A DNA stretch of 64,000 bases from positions 62,001-126,000 of the forward strand of contig NZ_JAKCFB010000019.1 of assembly GCF_024198235.1 (NCBI RefSeq), given 5' to 3'. Made by a program: the position numbers and the translations under genes. Within the stretch, counting starts at the first letter, position 1; every line of letters starts with the position of its first letter. This DNA comes from Myxococcus dinghuensis (GTDB lineage: Bacteria; Myxococcota; Myxococcia; Myxococcales; Myxococcaceae). Below, one piece after another: positions 37,501-46,206 of this stretch. Under the pieces are notes generated by a model. It was not told where the DNA came from, ran no database searches, and saw nothing but the letters and a program-made list of their open reading frames with translations.

Positions 37501-40218
37501 CGCCTTCTGGCGCTCCCCCATGTGGAGCCACCGCTCGCCCCGCGTGAGCAGCGCCGTGGCCCGCGCCCGTCCGGTCTTCGCGCGATGAATCGCATCGTCG
37601 AGCGCGCGACGCACGAGCGACGCATCATCGCGGGAGGACAACAACCGCACCTGTTCCCGCAGGGCCGCGCGGTCGCCCGTCAGGTCGACAATCTCGCGGT
37701 ACATGCGCGCGGCGCCAGCCGGGTCCTGGAGCTCGTTCTCCATGACCTCCGCCAGCCGCGTCAGCGCATCGGCACGGGCCGCGGCGTCCTTCGCCCTGTC
37801 CGCTCGCTTCAAGTAGAGCTGGGCCAGATCCTTCCAGGCCCGACGCGCGACGAGCTGCGCCTCCAGCTTCTGCGAGCGCGCCAACTCCTCCGCATCCTCT
37901 TTCGCGCTCGCCTTCGCATCCGTGGGAGCCCGCGCGCTCCCAGGAGCGGCCCCCCCCTCCACGCGGACTCCCGCCGCGTGCGTAGGAGGCAGGGCATCGG
38001 ATGCGCCCTTTCGCGCCGGCTCGACGTTCGTTCCGGGCACACCGCCCAGCGCGGCGAAGAGGTCCGCGAGCGGGACCTCCGTCGTCTCGGAACGCGGCGC
38101 CTCCGCGTCGTGGGCGCCAGGGAGCGGAACCTCCTGCGTTTCCGAGCGCGGCGCCCGGGCCACCGCTTCGCGCGGAGGCGAAGCGGGCTCGAGGACGGGA
38201 ATGTCTCTTCCCTGATGTGCCGGCCGCGAGGAAGACAGGGGGCGGCCCACAGCAGGCGCCTGTTTCGGCTCTTCCGGGCTCGACTCAACCGCCCACGGGA
38301 CGGACAAGTCTTCACGGCCCTGCGCGGCAACCGGAAGCACCACGACCGGCATCTCCACCACGGTCCGCGCCGCGGGAGGCGAGTCACTCGGCCCCGCCAC
38401 GAGGGGCATCTCCACGACCGTCTTCGCCCGCGAGTCCTCCGGCCCGCCACGCGCCTCGCGTGGACGTTGCGTGGATTCGGGAACGCCCCCTGCGCGAGAC
38501 GCCGCGCCGACAGCGGAGGGCAACGCCGAAACGGAAGGTGCCGCTCGCGCGACCTCGACAGGTGCCGGCACGAAGGACGAAGCAACCACCGCGCTGGAAT
38601 CGGATGCGGCCTTCCCAGACTGAACTTGCGGAGCCGTGGGCGAATTCCCAGCGCCCGGTGACGACTCGGTCGCCGGACGAGCACCAGATGTCGTGGTCCC
38701 GTCCCCACCAACGGGCTCGAGACTAGACACGAGGGCGCCAATGTTTGATGCCGATGCGGTCGCCGGACGAGCATCGGGCGCCGCAGTCCCATCCCGAGCC
38801 CCTGAAACCGTGGGCTCAACCCCAGATACTGTAGGCCCTGGGCCCGTTGACGATGCGGACGCCGGACGGGGACCCGACGCCGCGGTTCCATCCCGAGCGC
38901 CTGAAGCCGTGGGCTCAACCCCAGACACCTTGGGTCCCGCGTCTGATGACGATGCGGTCACCGGACGGGCACCGGACGTCGCACTCCCGTCGCTCACGCC
39001 CGGAACATCACCCGGCCCGATGACAGGCTCGTGAACCGGGTTCGTCGACGGCCCCTGCGCATCCCCGACAGGCGTCCCTGATTCGGAAACCGAGCGCACG
39101 ACGGCCCCGGACTCCACCGAGGCCGAGTGCGACGCAGTCGACTCCGCCGAATCGCTGCCCTCTCCCGCCAGGGGGACCGGCGAAACGGACGCGACCGGCG
39201 CATGGGACGACACCGTCCCGACCGGAGGCACGGCGTCATCACTCCACGGAACCAGCGACTCCGCGGACACTGGTGGCGCGGACACCACCGGCGCTCCGTC
39301 CCGGTGGACCACGACCGGCGCCCCCCGAGACTCCGACGGAGGCGGGACGGTCGGTGCCGCAACGGCGGACTCCGGCTTCGTCGCCTCGGCTGCGCCCTGC
39401 TCCGGTGTCGACACCGAGTCCAGATGCGCCGCCTTCTCGCCCGACGTCGAGGGGACAGTGCCAATCACCACCCCAGGCACCACGAGCCGCGCATCTGCCA
39501 CGGTCGTCAGCCCCAGCGGGTGACCATCCACCTGGAGCTGGGCCCAGGGCAGCTCCACCGTGAGCGAGCGCGGAGGCGCGGAGACGGCGGGCGGCGGAGC
39601 CAACGCGCCCGTGACATCCACCACGGTCTCCGCCCGGACATCGACATCTTCATCCCAGACCGCGGAGGCCTGGACGCCAGACTTCAACGTGGGGCGCTTC
39701 GCCAGCACGGAGCCCGGGGGCGTGGACACCTCCGGACCTCGCGCGACCACCCGACCTCGCAGCACCTCGAGCACCCTGCTCGCGCGACGGTCCCCAGGGG
39801 ACTCGACGAGCAGTGGCTCCAGTGTCGCGATGGCGCGGGGGAGCTGCTCCACGCGACGCAGCACCCGGGCCAACTGCCTGCGCACCGCGCGCTGGACGTC
39901 GGTGGAGGCCGTGACGAGCGAGGCCTCCAGCAACGTGATGGCCGCGGCCTCCGTCCCCGCCATCCGCGAGAAGCGCACGAGCGAGGCGGCGAGGCGCGCG
40001 GACATGGGCAGCACGCGGCTGGCGCGCGCCAGCTCACCGAACGCGCGCGCGGCGGAGCCGTCCCGCCACAAGCGCACGGCGGCCTGGAAGTGGCGCTCCA
40101 CTCCTGCTGCCGCATCCTCGGTATTCCCGACATCGAGAGCGCCAGACTGCGGCGCTTCGGGTCGGACGGCGAAGGGAACCGGCGTCTCGGTCCCCTTGCC
40201 GTTTCTCACGCCACCCAT
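34573..40218 (-). CDS. 1881-residue TPR scaffold with low-complexity linkers and conserved C-terminal domain
   Basis: No signal peptide or membrane segment is visible in this 1881-residue protein. Residues about 30-160 are a helical repeat (TPR-like) region. Residues about 250-760 are Pro/Ala/Ser/Thr-rich low complexity with short repeats. A second TPR block is at about 768-1143 (motifs such as LAEVMENELQDPAGAARMYR, and AWALEHAATAMEDE). Another Ala/Pro/Arg-rich linker follows, with a 132-bp direct repeat. A compact C-terminal domain is at about 1570-1881 (LDTATYTQLADFFDTRGD, FHAGRALLSLSPDLLALRAL). It looks like the tail of myxobacterial TPR proteins and recalls an inactive M48-like fold, which is a guess. 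Its start is only 24 bp from the divergent GT2 start, so the true start may be further in. Confidence 0.75.
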   Translation of the reverse strand: MGGVRNGKGTETPVPFAVRPEAPQSGALDVGNTEDAAAGVERHFQAAVRLWRDGSAARAFGELARASRVLPMSARLAASLVRFSRMAGTEAAAITLLEASLVTASTDVQRAVRRQLARVLRRVEQLPRAIATLEPLLVESPGDRRASRVLEVLRGRVVARGPEVSTPPGSVLAKRPTLKSGVQASAVWDEDVDVRAETVVDVTGALAPPPAVSAPPRSLTVELPWAQLQVDGHPLGLTTVADARLVVPGVVIGTVPSTSGEKAAHLDSVSTPEQGAAEATKPESAVAAPTVPPPSESRGAPVVVHRDGAPVVSAPPVSAESLVPWSDDAVPPVGTVSSHAPVASVSPVPLAGEGSDSAESTASHSASVESGAVVRSVSESGTPVGDAQGPSTNPVHEPVIGPGDVPGVSDGSATSGARPVTASSSDAGPKVSGVEPTASGARDGTAASGPRPASASSTGPGPTVSGVEPTVSGARDGTAAPDARPATASASNIGALVSSLEPVGGDGTTTSGARPATESSPGAGNSPTAPQVQSGKAASDSSAVVASSFVPAPVEVARAAPSVSALPSAVGAASRAGGVPESTQRPREARGGPEDSRAKTVVEMPLVAGPSDSPPAARTVVEMPVVVLPVAAQGREDLSVPWAVESSPEEPKQAPAVGRPLSSSRPAHQGRDIPVLEPASPPREAVARAPRSETQEVPLPGAHDAEAPRSETTEVPLADLFAALGGVPGTNVEPARKGASDALPPTHAAGVRVEGGAAPGSARAPTDAKASAKEDAEELARSQKLEAQLVARRAWKDLAQLYLKRADRAKDAAARADALTRLAEVMENELQDPAGAARMYREIVDLTGDRAALREQVRLLSSRDDASLVRRALDDAIHRAKTGRARATALLTRGERWLHMGERQKARADFEAADALVPGLLPVLSGLLLGVEPAEQLAVAQRLRHVLAQTSRRAPDRIEALRVLARTAEESLKDARLAQWAWTEVLAESPESELARGRLLALARELGDAQALGQLLRAQITQEPRGPVARQARLELVSTLEARGDAEGALNELRQAVRYEPGHKEAWLLLVERLQARGNKGEAAWALEHAATAMEDELEREQTWDRLARMWRDALGNPERAQVYARRAEGIRLAREEREQLPPPEPPRSATPRREPSGPKTALVAPPVVTSSLARAGANDLSEEVTSSTDDAGAPQPSDPKARKVSAADFQDERTHVRPEDAAPAARSPRPEAGAKPERPAVSSAPSQRGGRSGAAETAQASRGDGGQATHGERAAASGPTGSHAPARGPRAGAENVQAPQSERAAVQASQPAAPSERAAASGPTGSQAPARGPRAGAENVQAPQKEKAVVPAAPPATRGEKSPNAPAAGGGSARAEGDVAARADKAPARGAKSAAPPESAPPASRPERPGVAQPAPDKSMASGSTVVFGANVPVQRPEKGAPSVPKSPGATSPAPVDDAAGARGASRPDASPASRDAARPPPRAAGGRGKGMDLMTGTELDLDAAPVPETRVISWEAPPGRMDPVRRVIRSRSEGTAAGPAPGRTFISKPAAPPTVGSSETRENPVVPEPAHQAPADTEPDAFRQLRERPLDTATYTQLADFFDTRGDAPRAVLMREIVDALEDKESPEPRLHRQPLSIEERAGLRHPGLRTASGELLACAGIALCRLFPAQGRAAEATEPLRAGSGPGAPLVLDALHASARVLSMNLPELILADDDGPPFTAMHVGHPRLILGRAVVRQELPAAVLRFHAGRALLSLSPDLLALRALKGAQLLRALALLATVLKDPKDSGADARLVRESLSPRSLERTRELLEPGMRDFNASALADAARDSANRAGLVACGGVGPAVTVIRSRRSQDAELVELLRFAASERYLALRASR
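36185..36370 (-). repeat. 132-bp direct repeat in the TPR scaffold gene
   Basis: Two copies start at 36185 and 36317 and share a core of about 50 identical bases. They encode the linker unit ERAAASGPTGS with GPRAGAENVQAPQ, in frame, 44 residues apart. Confidence 0.8.
38661..38990 (-). repeat. 90/99-bp coding repeats in the TPR scaffold linker
   Basis: Four in-frame copies of a unit around GARPxTASS...SGVEPTxSGARDG. The reference point recurs at 38671, 38761, 38860 and 38959 (spacing 90, 99 and 99 bp, or 30 and 33 residues). It is a Ser/Ala/Pro linker with no enzymatic motif. Confidence 0.8.
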
Positions 40219-40242
40219 GGGTGCGGCAGTCTACACACAACG

Positions 40243-41262
40243 ATGCCCATCCCGGTTGTCACCGTCCTGCTTCCCGCTCGAAATGCCGAGCCCACCGTGG
40301 CCCGAGCGGTGGAGACCCTCCTGGAAGGCACCCTCACCGACCTGCGGGTGCTCGCCATCGACGACGGCTCCACCGACGGAACCCGGGCGGTCCTGAACAG
40401 ATGCGCCGCTCGCGACCCCCGCGTCGAGATACTTGACGGCGGAGGCAGGGGGCTGGTGGAGGCGCTCAACCTGGCGCTCCAGCAGGTCACCTCCCCTTAT
40501 GTGGCGAGGATGGACGCGGACGACGAGGCCCTCCCTCGCCGCCTGGAGGCCAGCGTGCACGCCCTGGAGACCCACCCGGACCTCGACGGCGTGGGCACCG
40601 GCGTCGAGCTCTTCCGCGACGACCAGCCCATCAGTCCGTCACTCCAGGCCTATGCCTCGTGGCTCAACAGCCTGACCTCCCCCGAGCAGCTCTTCCGGGA
40701 GCGCTTCATCGAGAGCCCCCTGTGCCACCCCTCCGTCTGCCTGCGACGGGACGTCCTGCGCGCCACGGGAGGGTGGCGGGACGGCGACTTCCCCGAGGAT
40801 TACGCCCTGTGGCTGGAGCTGCTCGAACGCGGCCACCGCCTCGCGAACCTGCCCGAGGTGCTACTGCGCTGGCGAGACAGTAGCAACCGGATGACCCGGA
40901 CCGACCCGCGCTACGCGCTGGCCCGGCTGATGTGGACCAAGGCCCGCTACCTGGTGCTCGAGCGGGGCCCCTTGTCGGACGGGCGCCCCTGCGCCATCTG
41001 GGGCGCGGGCCCCAGCGGGAAGACGCTGACCCGCTTCCTCCTCGAGCGAGGCGTGGAGGTCCGCCGCTACATCGAGGTCCACCCCCGCAAGGTCGGCACC
41101 CGCCTCAACGGCATCCCCGTGGTGGGCGCGCCCGACCTCGGGCCTCCGGGACGCGAGCACCTGCTCGTCTGCGTCGGCGTGCGCTGGGCCCGCGCGGAGA
41201 TTCGCGACGACCTGGTGGCCCTGGGTTGGGTCGAGGGCCGGGACTTCACCTGCGTGGCCTGA
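40243..41262 (+). CDS. GT2 glycosyltransferase with C-terminal Rossmann-like domain
   Basis: This 339-residue protein starts with a GT-A fold of family GT2: VTVLLPARNAEPTVARAVE, the nucleotide motif AIDDGSTDGT and the metal-binding DxD in RMDADDEALP (residues about 88-97). Acceptor-side ED (FPEDYALWLELLERG) is also present. After about residue 245, a separate domain follows with AIWGAGPSGKTLTRFLLERG and RLNGIPVVG, a nucleotide-binding Rossmann motif like the N-terminal half of sugar O-acetyltransferases (PglD) and CoA-binding domains. This fusion suggests regulation or a second step. The start is 24 bp from the divergent TPR scaffold. Confidence 0.85.
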   Translation: MPIPVVTVLLPARNAEPTVARAVETLLEGTLTDLRVLAIDDGSTDGTRAVLNRCAARDPRVEILDGGGRGLVEALNLALQQVTSPYVARMDADDEALPRRLEASVHALETHPDLDGVGTGVELFRDDQPISPSLQAYASWLNSLTSPEQLFRERFIESPLCHPSVCLRRDVLRATGGWRDGDFPEDYALWLELLERGHRLANLPEVLLRWRDSSNRMTRTDPRYALARLMWTKARYLVLERGPLSDGRPCAIWGAGPSGKTLTRFLLERGVEVRRYIEVHPRKVGTRLNGIPVVGAPDLGPPGREHLLVCVGVRWARAEIRDDLVALGWVEGRDFTCVA

Positions 41263-41271
41263 AGAGCCCGC

Positions 41272-42213
41272 TCACCCTCCGTCGAGCGCGGCGGCGATGG
41301 CGCCCCGGGGCACCTCGAGGCCCGCGCGGGTGAAGAAGCGCAGCAGGTCCTCCGGCACGGGCGCCTCCAACCGCAACGGGGCCGAAGTGCGGGGATGGCC
41401 CAGCTCCAACGCCTGCGCGTGCAGGAGGCACCGGGGCGCGTCCACGCCCCCCGCCCCCGCCGCCCCGCCATAGCGCGAGTCGCCCAGGATGGGCGCGCCC
41501 AGCGCCGTCAGGTGCGCGCGCAGCTGGTGCGTGCGACCCGTCTGGGGCAACAGCTCCACCACGCAGAACTCCGGGCCGGCGTACAACGTGCGGAACAGGG
41601 TCAGCGCGGGGATTCCGTTGGCCGCGCGGCTCGCCCGCCAGCGCCCTGGCCGAGACGGGTCCTTCGACAGCGGCAGGTCCACCGTGCCCGACCCGGGCAG
41701 CCCCGGCCCGGTGGCCGCCACGTACCGCTTGCGCGCGCGCCCCTCGCGGAACTCCGCCGCCAGCGCCGAGGTCGCCTGGGGCGTCTTGCCGAACACCGTC
41801 ACGCCCGATGTCTCACGGTCCAGCCGGTGCACCAACCCCGCATCCCGCCCCAGGCGCGCGCTCACCTGGTCCACCAGGCTGGAGCCCACCCGCGCCTCGG
41901 TGGGTTGGGCGGGCAGCCCCGCGGGCTTGTCCACCGCGATGACGTCCGCGTCCTCGTGCAGCACCTGGAAGGTCGGGGCCGGGGGTGCGTCCGCCAGGGG
42001 GCTCTGTCCGCCCTCCTCCAGCACCACCGCCACCACCTGCCCGGCCACGAGCCCCGCCTTCGCGTCCCGACAGCGCCGCCCCGCCACGTACACCGCGCCC
42101 ACGTCCACGAGCTTGCGCGCCTGCTCCTCGGGCAGCCCCAGCTCCGCGGCCACCGCCACGGCCACGGGCCGGCCCACCTGAGCGCCCTCCGCCCGGAACG
42201 TCCGACGCTTCAC
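41272..42213 (-). CDS. RluA-family RNA pseudouridine synthase
   Basis: This 313-residue enzyme should convert uridine to pseudouridine in rRNA or tRNA. GTG at 42213 was chosen because GGAGG lies 7 nt upstream. The N-terminal S4-like RNA-binding part (about 12-65) is followed by the catalytic core with HRLDRETSG and catalytic Asp132. LLPQTGRTHQLRAHL is the second family motif. It could be any RluA-type member (RluA, RluC or RluD); the target site cannot be told from the sequence. The convergent GT2 gene ends 9 nt away. Confidence 0.92.
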   Translation of the reverse strand: MKRRTFRAEGAQVGRPVAVAVAAELGLPEEQARKLVDVGAVYVAGRRCRDAKAGLVAGQVVAVVLEEGGQSPLADAPPAPTFQVLHEDADVIAVDKPAGLPAQPTEARVGSSLVDQVSARLGRDAGLVHRLDRETSGVTVFGKTPQATSALAAEFREGRARKRYVAATGPGLPGSGTVDLPLSKDPSRPGRWRASRAANGIPALTLFRTLYAGPEFCVVELLPQTGRTHQLRAHLTALGAPILGDSRYGGAAGAGGVDAPRCLLHAQALELGHPRTSAPLRLEAPVPEDLLRFFTRAGLEVPRGAIAAALDGG

Positions 42214-42322
42214 CGCCACACCTCCGTCGACAGCCTGTCCGGACCGCTGGCTACAGAACGGCGCGACGAAAGCCAAGCCAATCCCCCCACGGCCCCGGTC
42301 CCCTGTTACCTTCCGCGCCCCC

Positions 42323-43843
42323 ATGGACCGTCCCCTGCACTCCGTGCGCACGCGGCTGGACGACTTCCTCGCCGAGCTGGCCACCCTCCAGTACCGGCAC
42401 GGCGCGGGCCTCGCCAGAGAGCTGCCCGTCTCCAGCCTCCACGCGTCGTTCCCCGAGCTGTCCTCGCCCGACACCTTCGTCGCCGCCAACGAGGCGCTCG
42501 CCAAGGCCCGGGCGAAGGACGACCCGCTCGCGGTCCGCCGCCTCCAACTGCTGCGAGAGCTGCTCGCCACCCAGGTGGAGGAGGCGCTCGCCGCGCGGCC
42601 CGCGGAGGCCGTCGCCGCGCTGGAGTCCCGCGCCACCCTCGCCGTGGACGAGCAGTCGCTGGGGTTCGGCGAGGCCCTGGGCCGCGTCCCCCACGAGCGC
42701 GTGCGCTCCCGCCGCGCCGTGCTGGAGCGCGCGCTGGGCAACTTCCTCTGGGAGAACCGGGGCCCCTACGGCGACCGGCGCGAGGCCGCCCTCCACGCCG
42801 TGGAGCGCCTGGGCGCCAAGGACTACGCCGCCCTGCGCGAGGACGTCACCGGCGTCCCCTTCGCCGCGCTGGCCGAGGCCGCCGCCCGGACGCTCGCGCG
42901 CACCGAGGACGCGTACCGGGACGTGCTGGCCTACGTCCTCAAGAAGCTGGACCCGCTGCTGCGCCCCCTGCCCGGCGGCGACGCGCGCCGGCACGACCTG
43001 CAGGCCGCGCTCCAGGCCCCGTGGATGGACGAGCTGTTCCGCCGCGAGGACGCGTGGCCCGCCGTCGTCCGGTGGCTCGGGGAGTGGGGCCTCGTCCCCA
43101 ACGCCGGGGGCCGCATCCGCATCGACGACGAGGAGCGCCCCGGAAAGTCCCCCCGCCCGTTCGTCGTCACCGTCCGGGTGCCGGAGGACATCCGCCTGGT
43201 GCTCCAGCCGCGCGGCGGCATGGACGCGCTGGGCAGCCTCCTCCACGAGATGGGCCACGCGCAGCACCGCGCCCACGTGTCCGCGACGCTGCCCATGGAG
43301 CTGCGGCGGCTGGGCGACGCGGCCGTGACGGAGGCCCACGCCGCCGTCTTCGAGCGGCTGCTGCTCTCCCCCGACTGGCTCAAGCGCTACCTGGGCATGC
43401 CCACCCTGGCCGCCCGGGACACGACGCGGCTGGCCGCCTTCCAGGCCCTCACCGTGCTGCGGCGCCACTGCGCGAAGCTGTCGTACGAGCTGTCGCTGAT
43501 GACGCGCGGCCCCTCCACCGAGCGCGCGGACGAGTACGCCGACGGACAGCGCCACGCGCTGTTCACCGAGCCACACCCCGGTTTCTTCCTGTACGACGTG
43601 GACCCGCAGCTCTACGTGGCGCACTACCTGCGAGCGTGGGCCCTGGAGACCCGGCTCACCGCGCGCCTCACCGAGCGCTTCAACGAGGACTTCTGGAGGA
43701 ACCCGCAGGCGGCCACCTGGCTCCAGGGGCTGTACGCGCGCGGGGGCATGGACGACGCGGAAGGACTGGCCACGGAGGTCTCGGGCACGCCGCTGGCGCT
43801 GCCCGAGGCGGGAGAGCGCCTCGTGGCCATCCTCAACCGGTAG
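42323..43843 (+). CDS. M3-like zinc metallopeptidase (HEXXH)
   Basis: This 506-residue protein has an all-helical N-terminal half and a gluzincin catalytic region. The motif HEMGHAQH gives zinc ligands H308 and H312 and base E309; E337 in the VTEAHAAVFE segment is the probable third ligand. The order and spacing fit the M3/thimet-oligopeptidase group more than M48 or M1. No signal peptide is visible, so it is probably cytoplasmic and processes peptides. It stands alone: 109 bp from the divergent RluA-type gene and 18 nt from the convergent small gene. Confidence 0.8.
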   Translation: MDRPLHSVRTRLDDFLAELATLQYRHGAGLARELPVSSLHASFPELSSPDTFVAANEALAKARAKDDPLAVRRLQLLRELLATQVEEALAARPAEAVAALESRATLAVDEQSLGFGEALGRVPHERVRSRRAVLERALGNFLWENRGPYGDRREAALHAVERLGAKDYAALREDVTGVPFAALAEAAARTLARTEDAYRDVLAYVLKKLDPLLRPLPGGDARRHDLQAALQAPWMDELFRREDAWPAVVRWLGEWGLVPNAGGRIRIDDEERPGKSPRPFVVTVRVPEDIRLVLQPRGGMDALGSLLHEMGHAQHRAHVSATLPMELRRLGDAAVTEAHAAVFERLLLSPDWLKRYLGMPTLAARDTTRLAAFQALTVLRRHCAKLSYELSLMTRGPSTERADEYADGQRHALFTEPHPGFFLYDVDPQLYVAHYLRAWALETRLTARLTERFNEDFWRNPQAATWLQGLYARGGMDDAEGLATEVSGTPLALPEAGERLVAILNR

Positions 43844-43861
43844 TAGGGCCCGGACGGGCGA

Positions 43862-44203
43862 CTACTTCTTCTTGCGCAGCGCCCGGACGATCTTGTCCTT
43901 CGTCGGGTTCGCCGCGGACTCGCGAGGGGCCGGCGCGGCGGCCTTGGGGGTGGCCGGCGCGGCCTTCGCTCCGGCGCGGGCGCGCATCGCCTTCAGCAAC
44001 TGCATCTCGATGACGAGCAGCTCGTCGGCCAGCTCCTCGTTGTCACCGGCCGCGCGGGGCAGCGGAGCCCGCGTGCTGGAAGCGCCGGCGCCGTGCCGCA
44101 TGCGCAGCACCTTCTCCTCCTCGGCCGCCAGCGTGCGCGTCTTCTCCAGCGCCGCCTTGACCTCCTTGGCCGTCACCGTGCTACTCCCGACCTTGCGCTC
44201 CAT
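43862..44203 (-). CDS. small charged helical protein, unknown
   Basis: This 113-residue protein begins at MERKVGSSTVTAKEVKAAL after a GGGAG site. It has a helix-rich half (about 10-75) and a Lys/Ala/Pro-rich basic tail ending RALRKKK, which suggests nucleic-acid contact. No family is recognised. A -10/-35 pair about 75-100 bp upstream supports this start over longer in-frame options, which would begin at or upstream of the transcript start. Confidence 0.6.
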   Translation of the reverse strand: MERKVGSSTVTAKEVKAALEKTRTLAAEEEKVLRMRHGAGASSTRAPLPRAAGDNEELADELLVIEMQLLKAMRARAGAKAAPATPKAAAPAPRESAANPTKDKIVRALRKKK

Positions 44204-44275
44204 CTCCGCTCCCTTGTTGTGCAATCCGCTGAACATCCGAGCATGTCGGACGCGTCCGGGCCGCAACCGTCGAGG

Positions 44276-44303
44276 ATTGTAGAGGACGCAAGAGACAGCG
44301 CAA
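44276..44303 (-). promoter_or_regulatory. candidate promoter for the small charged protein gene
   Basis: On the minus strand, TTGCGC (44303-44298) and TACAAT (44281-44276) are separated by 16 bp. A start near 44269 gives a leader of about 66 nt to the ATG at 44203. It lies in an AT-richer stretch. Confidence 0.45.
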
Positions 44304-44358
44304 ATTTTCTTCCAACAGGTCGCTGCCGCCCTGTAGCGCGAGGGTTCAACCGTCGTCG

Positions 44359-44889
44359 CTAGAGATGCATCCCGAGCCCCAGGAAGAAGGACGTCAGCCG
44401 CTGCCGCTCCCCTGTGAAGGGGTCGCCTCCCGCGGCGAAGTTCTGCAGGCGCGCCTCGCCGGTCAGGAAGAGCTGGCGCCCCAGTTCGACGCCCACCCCG
44501 GCGCAGAGCTCCACGCCCATCTGGAGCACGCGGGACGTGTCCTCCTCCTGGCGGGCGTGGACGACCATGAAGCTCAGCCCCAGCCCCAGGTACGGACGGA
44601 CCCGGTGGGGCCCCCTGGGGGCCACCCTCAGGGACAGCGGCGTCGCCTCCGTGAGCTGTCGGCTGGTGGCCACGTGCCCGCCCACCTCCAGGAGCGACAG
44701 CTCGCGGCGGTAGCCCCAGGCGAGCCCCGCGCTGTAGCCGCTCTCACGGCCCCCCTTCCCGTCCGTCAGGAGGTAGGCGCCCACCGGCGACACGGTGACG
44801 CCCAGGCTGCGCGAGGCCGCCTCGGCCGCCGACGCCGACGCGGCGACGAGACCACACAAACAGCCCAGGAGCAGGGAGAGACGACGCAT
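44359..44889 (-). CDS. small outer-membrane beta-barrel protein
   Basis: This 176-residue protein has a signal peptide (MRRLSLLLGCLCGLVAASASA, about 1-22). The mature part is eight or so amphipathic strands (for example GLAWGYRRELSLLEVGGHVA, and VRPYLGLGLSFMVVHARQ), ending in GLGMHL. This fits an OmpA/OmpW-like eight-stranded barrel. No family can be named. It is separated from the next minus-strand gene (lipoprotein) by 176 bp and is probably its own unit. Confidence 0.72.
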   Translation of the reverse strand: MRRLSLLLGCLCGLVAASASAAEAASRSLGVTVSPVGAYLLTDGKGGRESGYSAGLAWGYRRELSLLEVGGHVATSRQLTEATPLSLRVAPRGPHRVRPYLGLGLSFMVVHARQEEDTSRVLQMGVELCAGVGVELGRQLFLTGEARLQNFAAGGDPFTGERQRLTSFFLGLGMHL

Positions 44890-45065
44890 GCCGCGCCCTG
44901 AAGCAAGGCATACGCCACCCGAAACCCTTCTGGAATCAAGGGGTTGGCAGCCGGGAAGGGCCGGCTGCCAGGGATGTCCGGGCGAGCGGGTCAGGGCAGG
45001 CGACCAGCCCCGGCCCCGAGCCCCTGACGCGGAGGACTGGGTCTGGCGCCGCCCGTCCGGCGGGG

Positions 45066-46100
45066 CTACTCGCCGGCGGCCTCGTCCTCGGGCTCGGCGC
45101 CGGTGGGGGCGTCCTTGTCCTTGGCCCCGTCCGGCTTCGCCCGGGCGATGCCGAAGTGGTCCAGCGCGTCCGCGATGCCCTGGGGCTTGTCCGCGTCCGC
45201 AAGGAAGTTCTCCGGGGGCGAAAGCTTCGGGTCCGTCCCGATTTCGGCGAGGGAGGACTCCAGCGTCACGCGCAGCTCCGCCGCCTCGGGCGTCTTGTCG
45301 GACGGCACGCCGATGCGCCCGTCCAGCCGCGTCTTCAGGACGACGGAGGTCGCCGAGTCCACCAGCACCTCCCCGTCCAGCGAGCGCGGCAGCCGGTGGG
45401 CGAAGAAGTTGGCGCGGCGGCGCGTCGTCTCGTCCGTGCCGTTCCTGGGCTGCAGCAGCTTGGGCAGGGCCCGGGACGTGTCCGCCTCCGACGCCGGGGC
45501 CAGCGTCACCACGTAGCGCCACGCGGTGCGACCCTCGTGGCTGGTGGTGCCCTGCGGGGTCAGCTTCAGCCGCCCCTGGAACAGGCTGTCGAAGTCGCGG
45601 ATGGCGCCGGTCAGCTCCGTGCGGGTGCGCTCGGCCATGCCGCGGTCGCGCAGACGCTGGCGGAACGGGCCGTACCGGTTGCGGGCGAAGACCTGCCCGC
45701 CCACGCGCATCACCTCCAGGCCCTGGTCCCGGGAGTTCTCCAGCACGCCGTGGAAGTCCCCGCTGACCCCACCCGGCCCCGCGCGGAAGGTGCGCGTCTC
45801 GGTGAGCTTCACGGGGTTGGAGTCGGCGGAGGTCCACTCGTAGCTGACGGTGGCCTGGAAGCGGTGGGGCCCCAGACGCTCCGTCACTTCGGAGGCGTCC
45901 ATGCCCAGGATGCGGCGCGCCACCTGAGGGTTGTCCGCTACGTCCTCGGGGGGGAGCTTCTGCTGGGCGGACGCCACCACCTTGGGTGGGTCCTCCGGAG
46001 AGAAGATGCGTGCCTTGGCCGCCTTGTCGACCGGGTCCGAGCAGCCCGAGGCGGCCACGGCCAGGGCGAGGGTGAAGGCGGACTTCTTCAGACGGCTCAC
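45066..46100 (-). CDS. lipoprotein of unknown function
   Basis: GTG at 46100 is chosen because GGAGGAG is upstream and the N-terminus is a lipoprotein signal, VSRLKKSAFTLALAVAASGC, with Cys20 as the lipidation site. The 344-residue product has a mixed alpha/beta body with repeated strands (YEWTSADSNPVKLTETRTF, and GLEVMRVGGQVFARNRYG) and an acidic Pro/Ala/Glu tail. I do not recognise a family, although the layout resembles LolA/LppX-type folds. It is divergent from the DUF2058 gene. Confidence 0.72.
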   Translation of the reverse strand: MSRLKKSAFTLALAVAASGCSDPVDKAAKARIFSPEDPPKVVASAQQKLPPEDVADNPQVARRILGMDASEVTERLGPHRFQATVSYEWTSADSNPVKLTETRTFRAGPGGVSGDFHGVLENSRDQGLEVMRVGGQVFARNRYGPFRQRLRDRGMAERTRTELTGAIRDFDSLFQGRLKLTPQGTTSHEGRTAWRYVVTLAPASEADTSRALPKLLQPRNGTDETTRRRANFFAHRLPRSLDGEVLVDSATSVVLKTRLDGRIGVPSDKTPEAAELRVTLESSLAEIGTDPKLSPPENFLADADKPQGIADALDHFGIARAKPDGAKDKDAPTGAEPEDEAAGE

Positions 46101-46206
46101 GGCTCCTCCGGAGGGGGTACCACGGGGGCGGCAAGTTACGTGGCGCATACAGGAGCGGCAAGCAGCGGCTTGCGTGCGGCCGTGCAAGGGATAGAACGCC
46201 CATCTC

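Noticed and set aside
36367-38661. Open frame of 764 codons on the plus strand
   Set aside because: Antisense to the TPR scaffold; Arg/His/Gln-rich and without a start signal.
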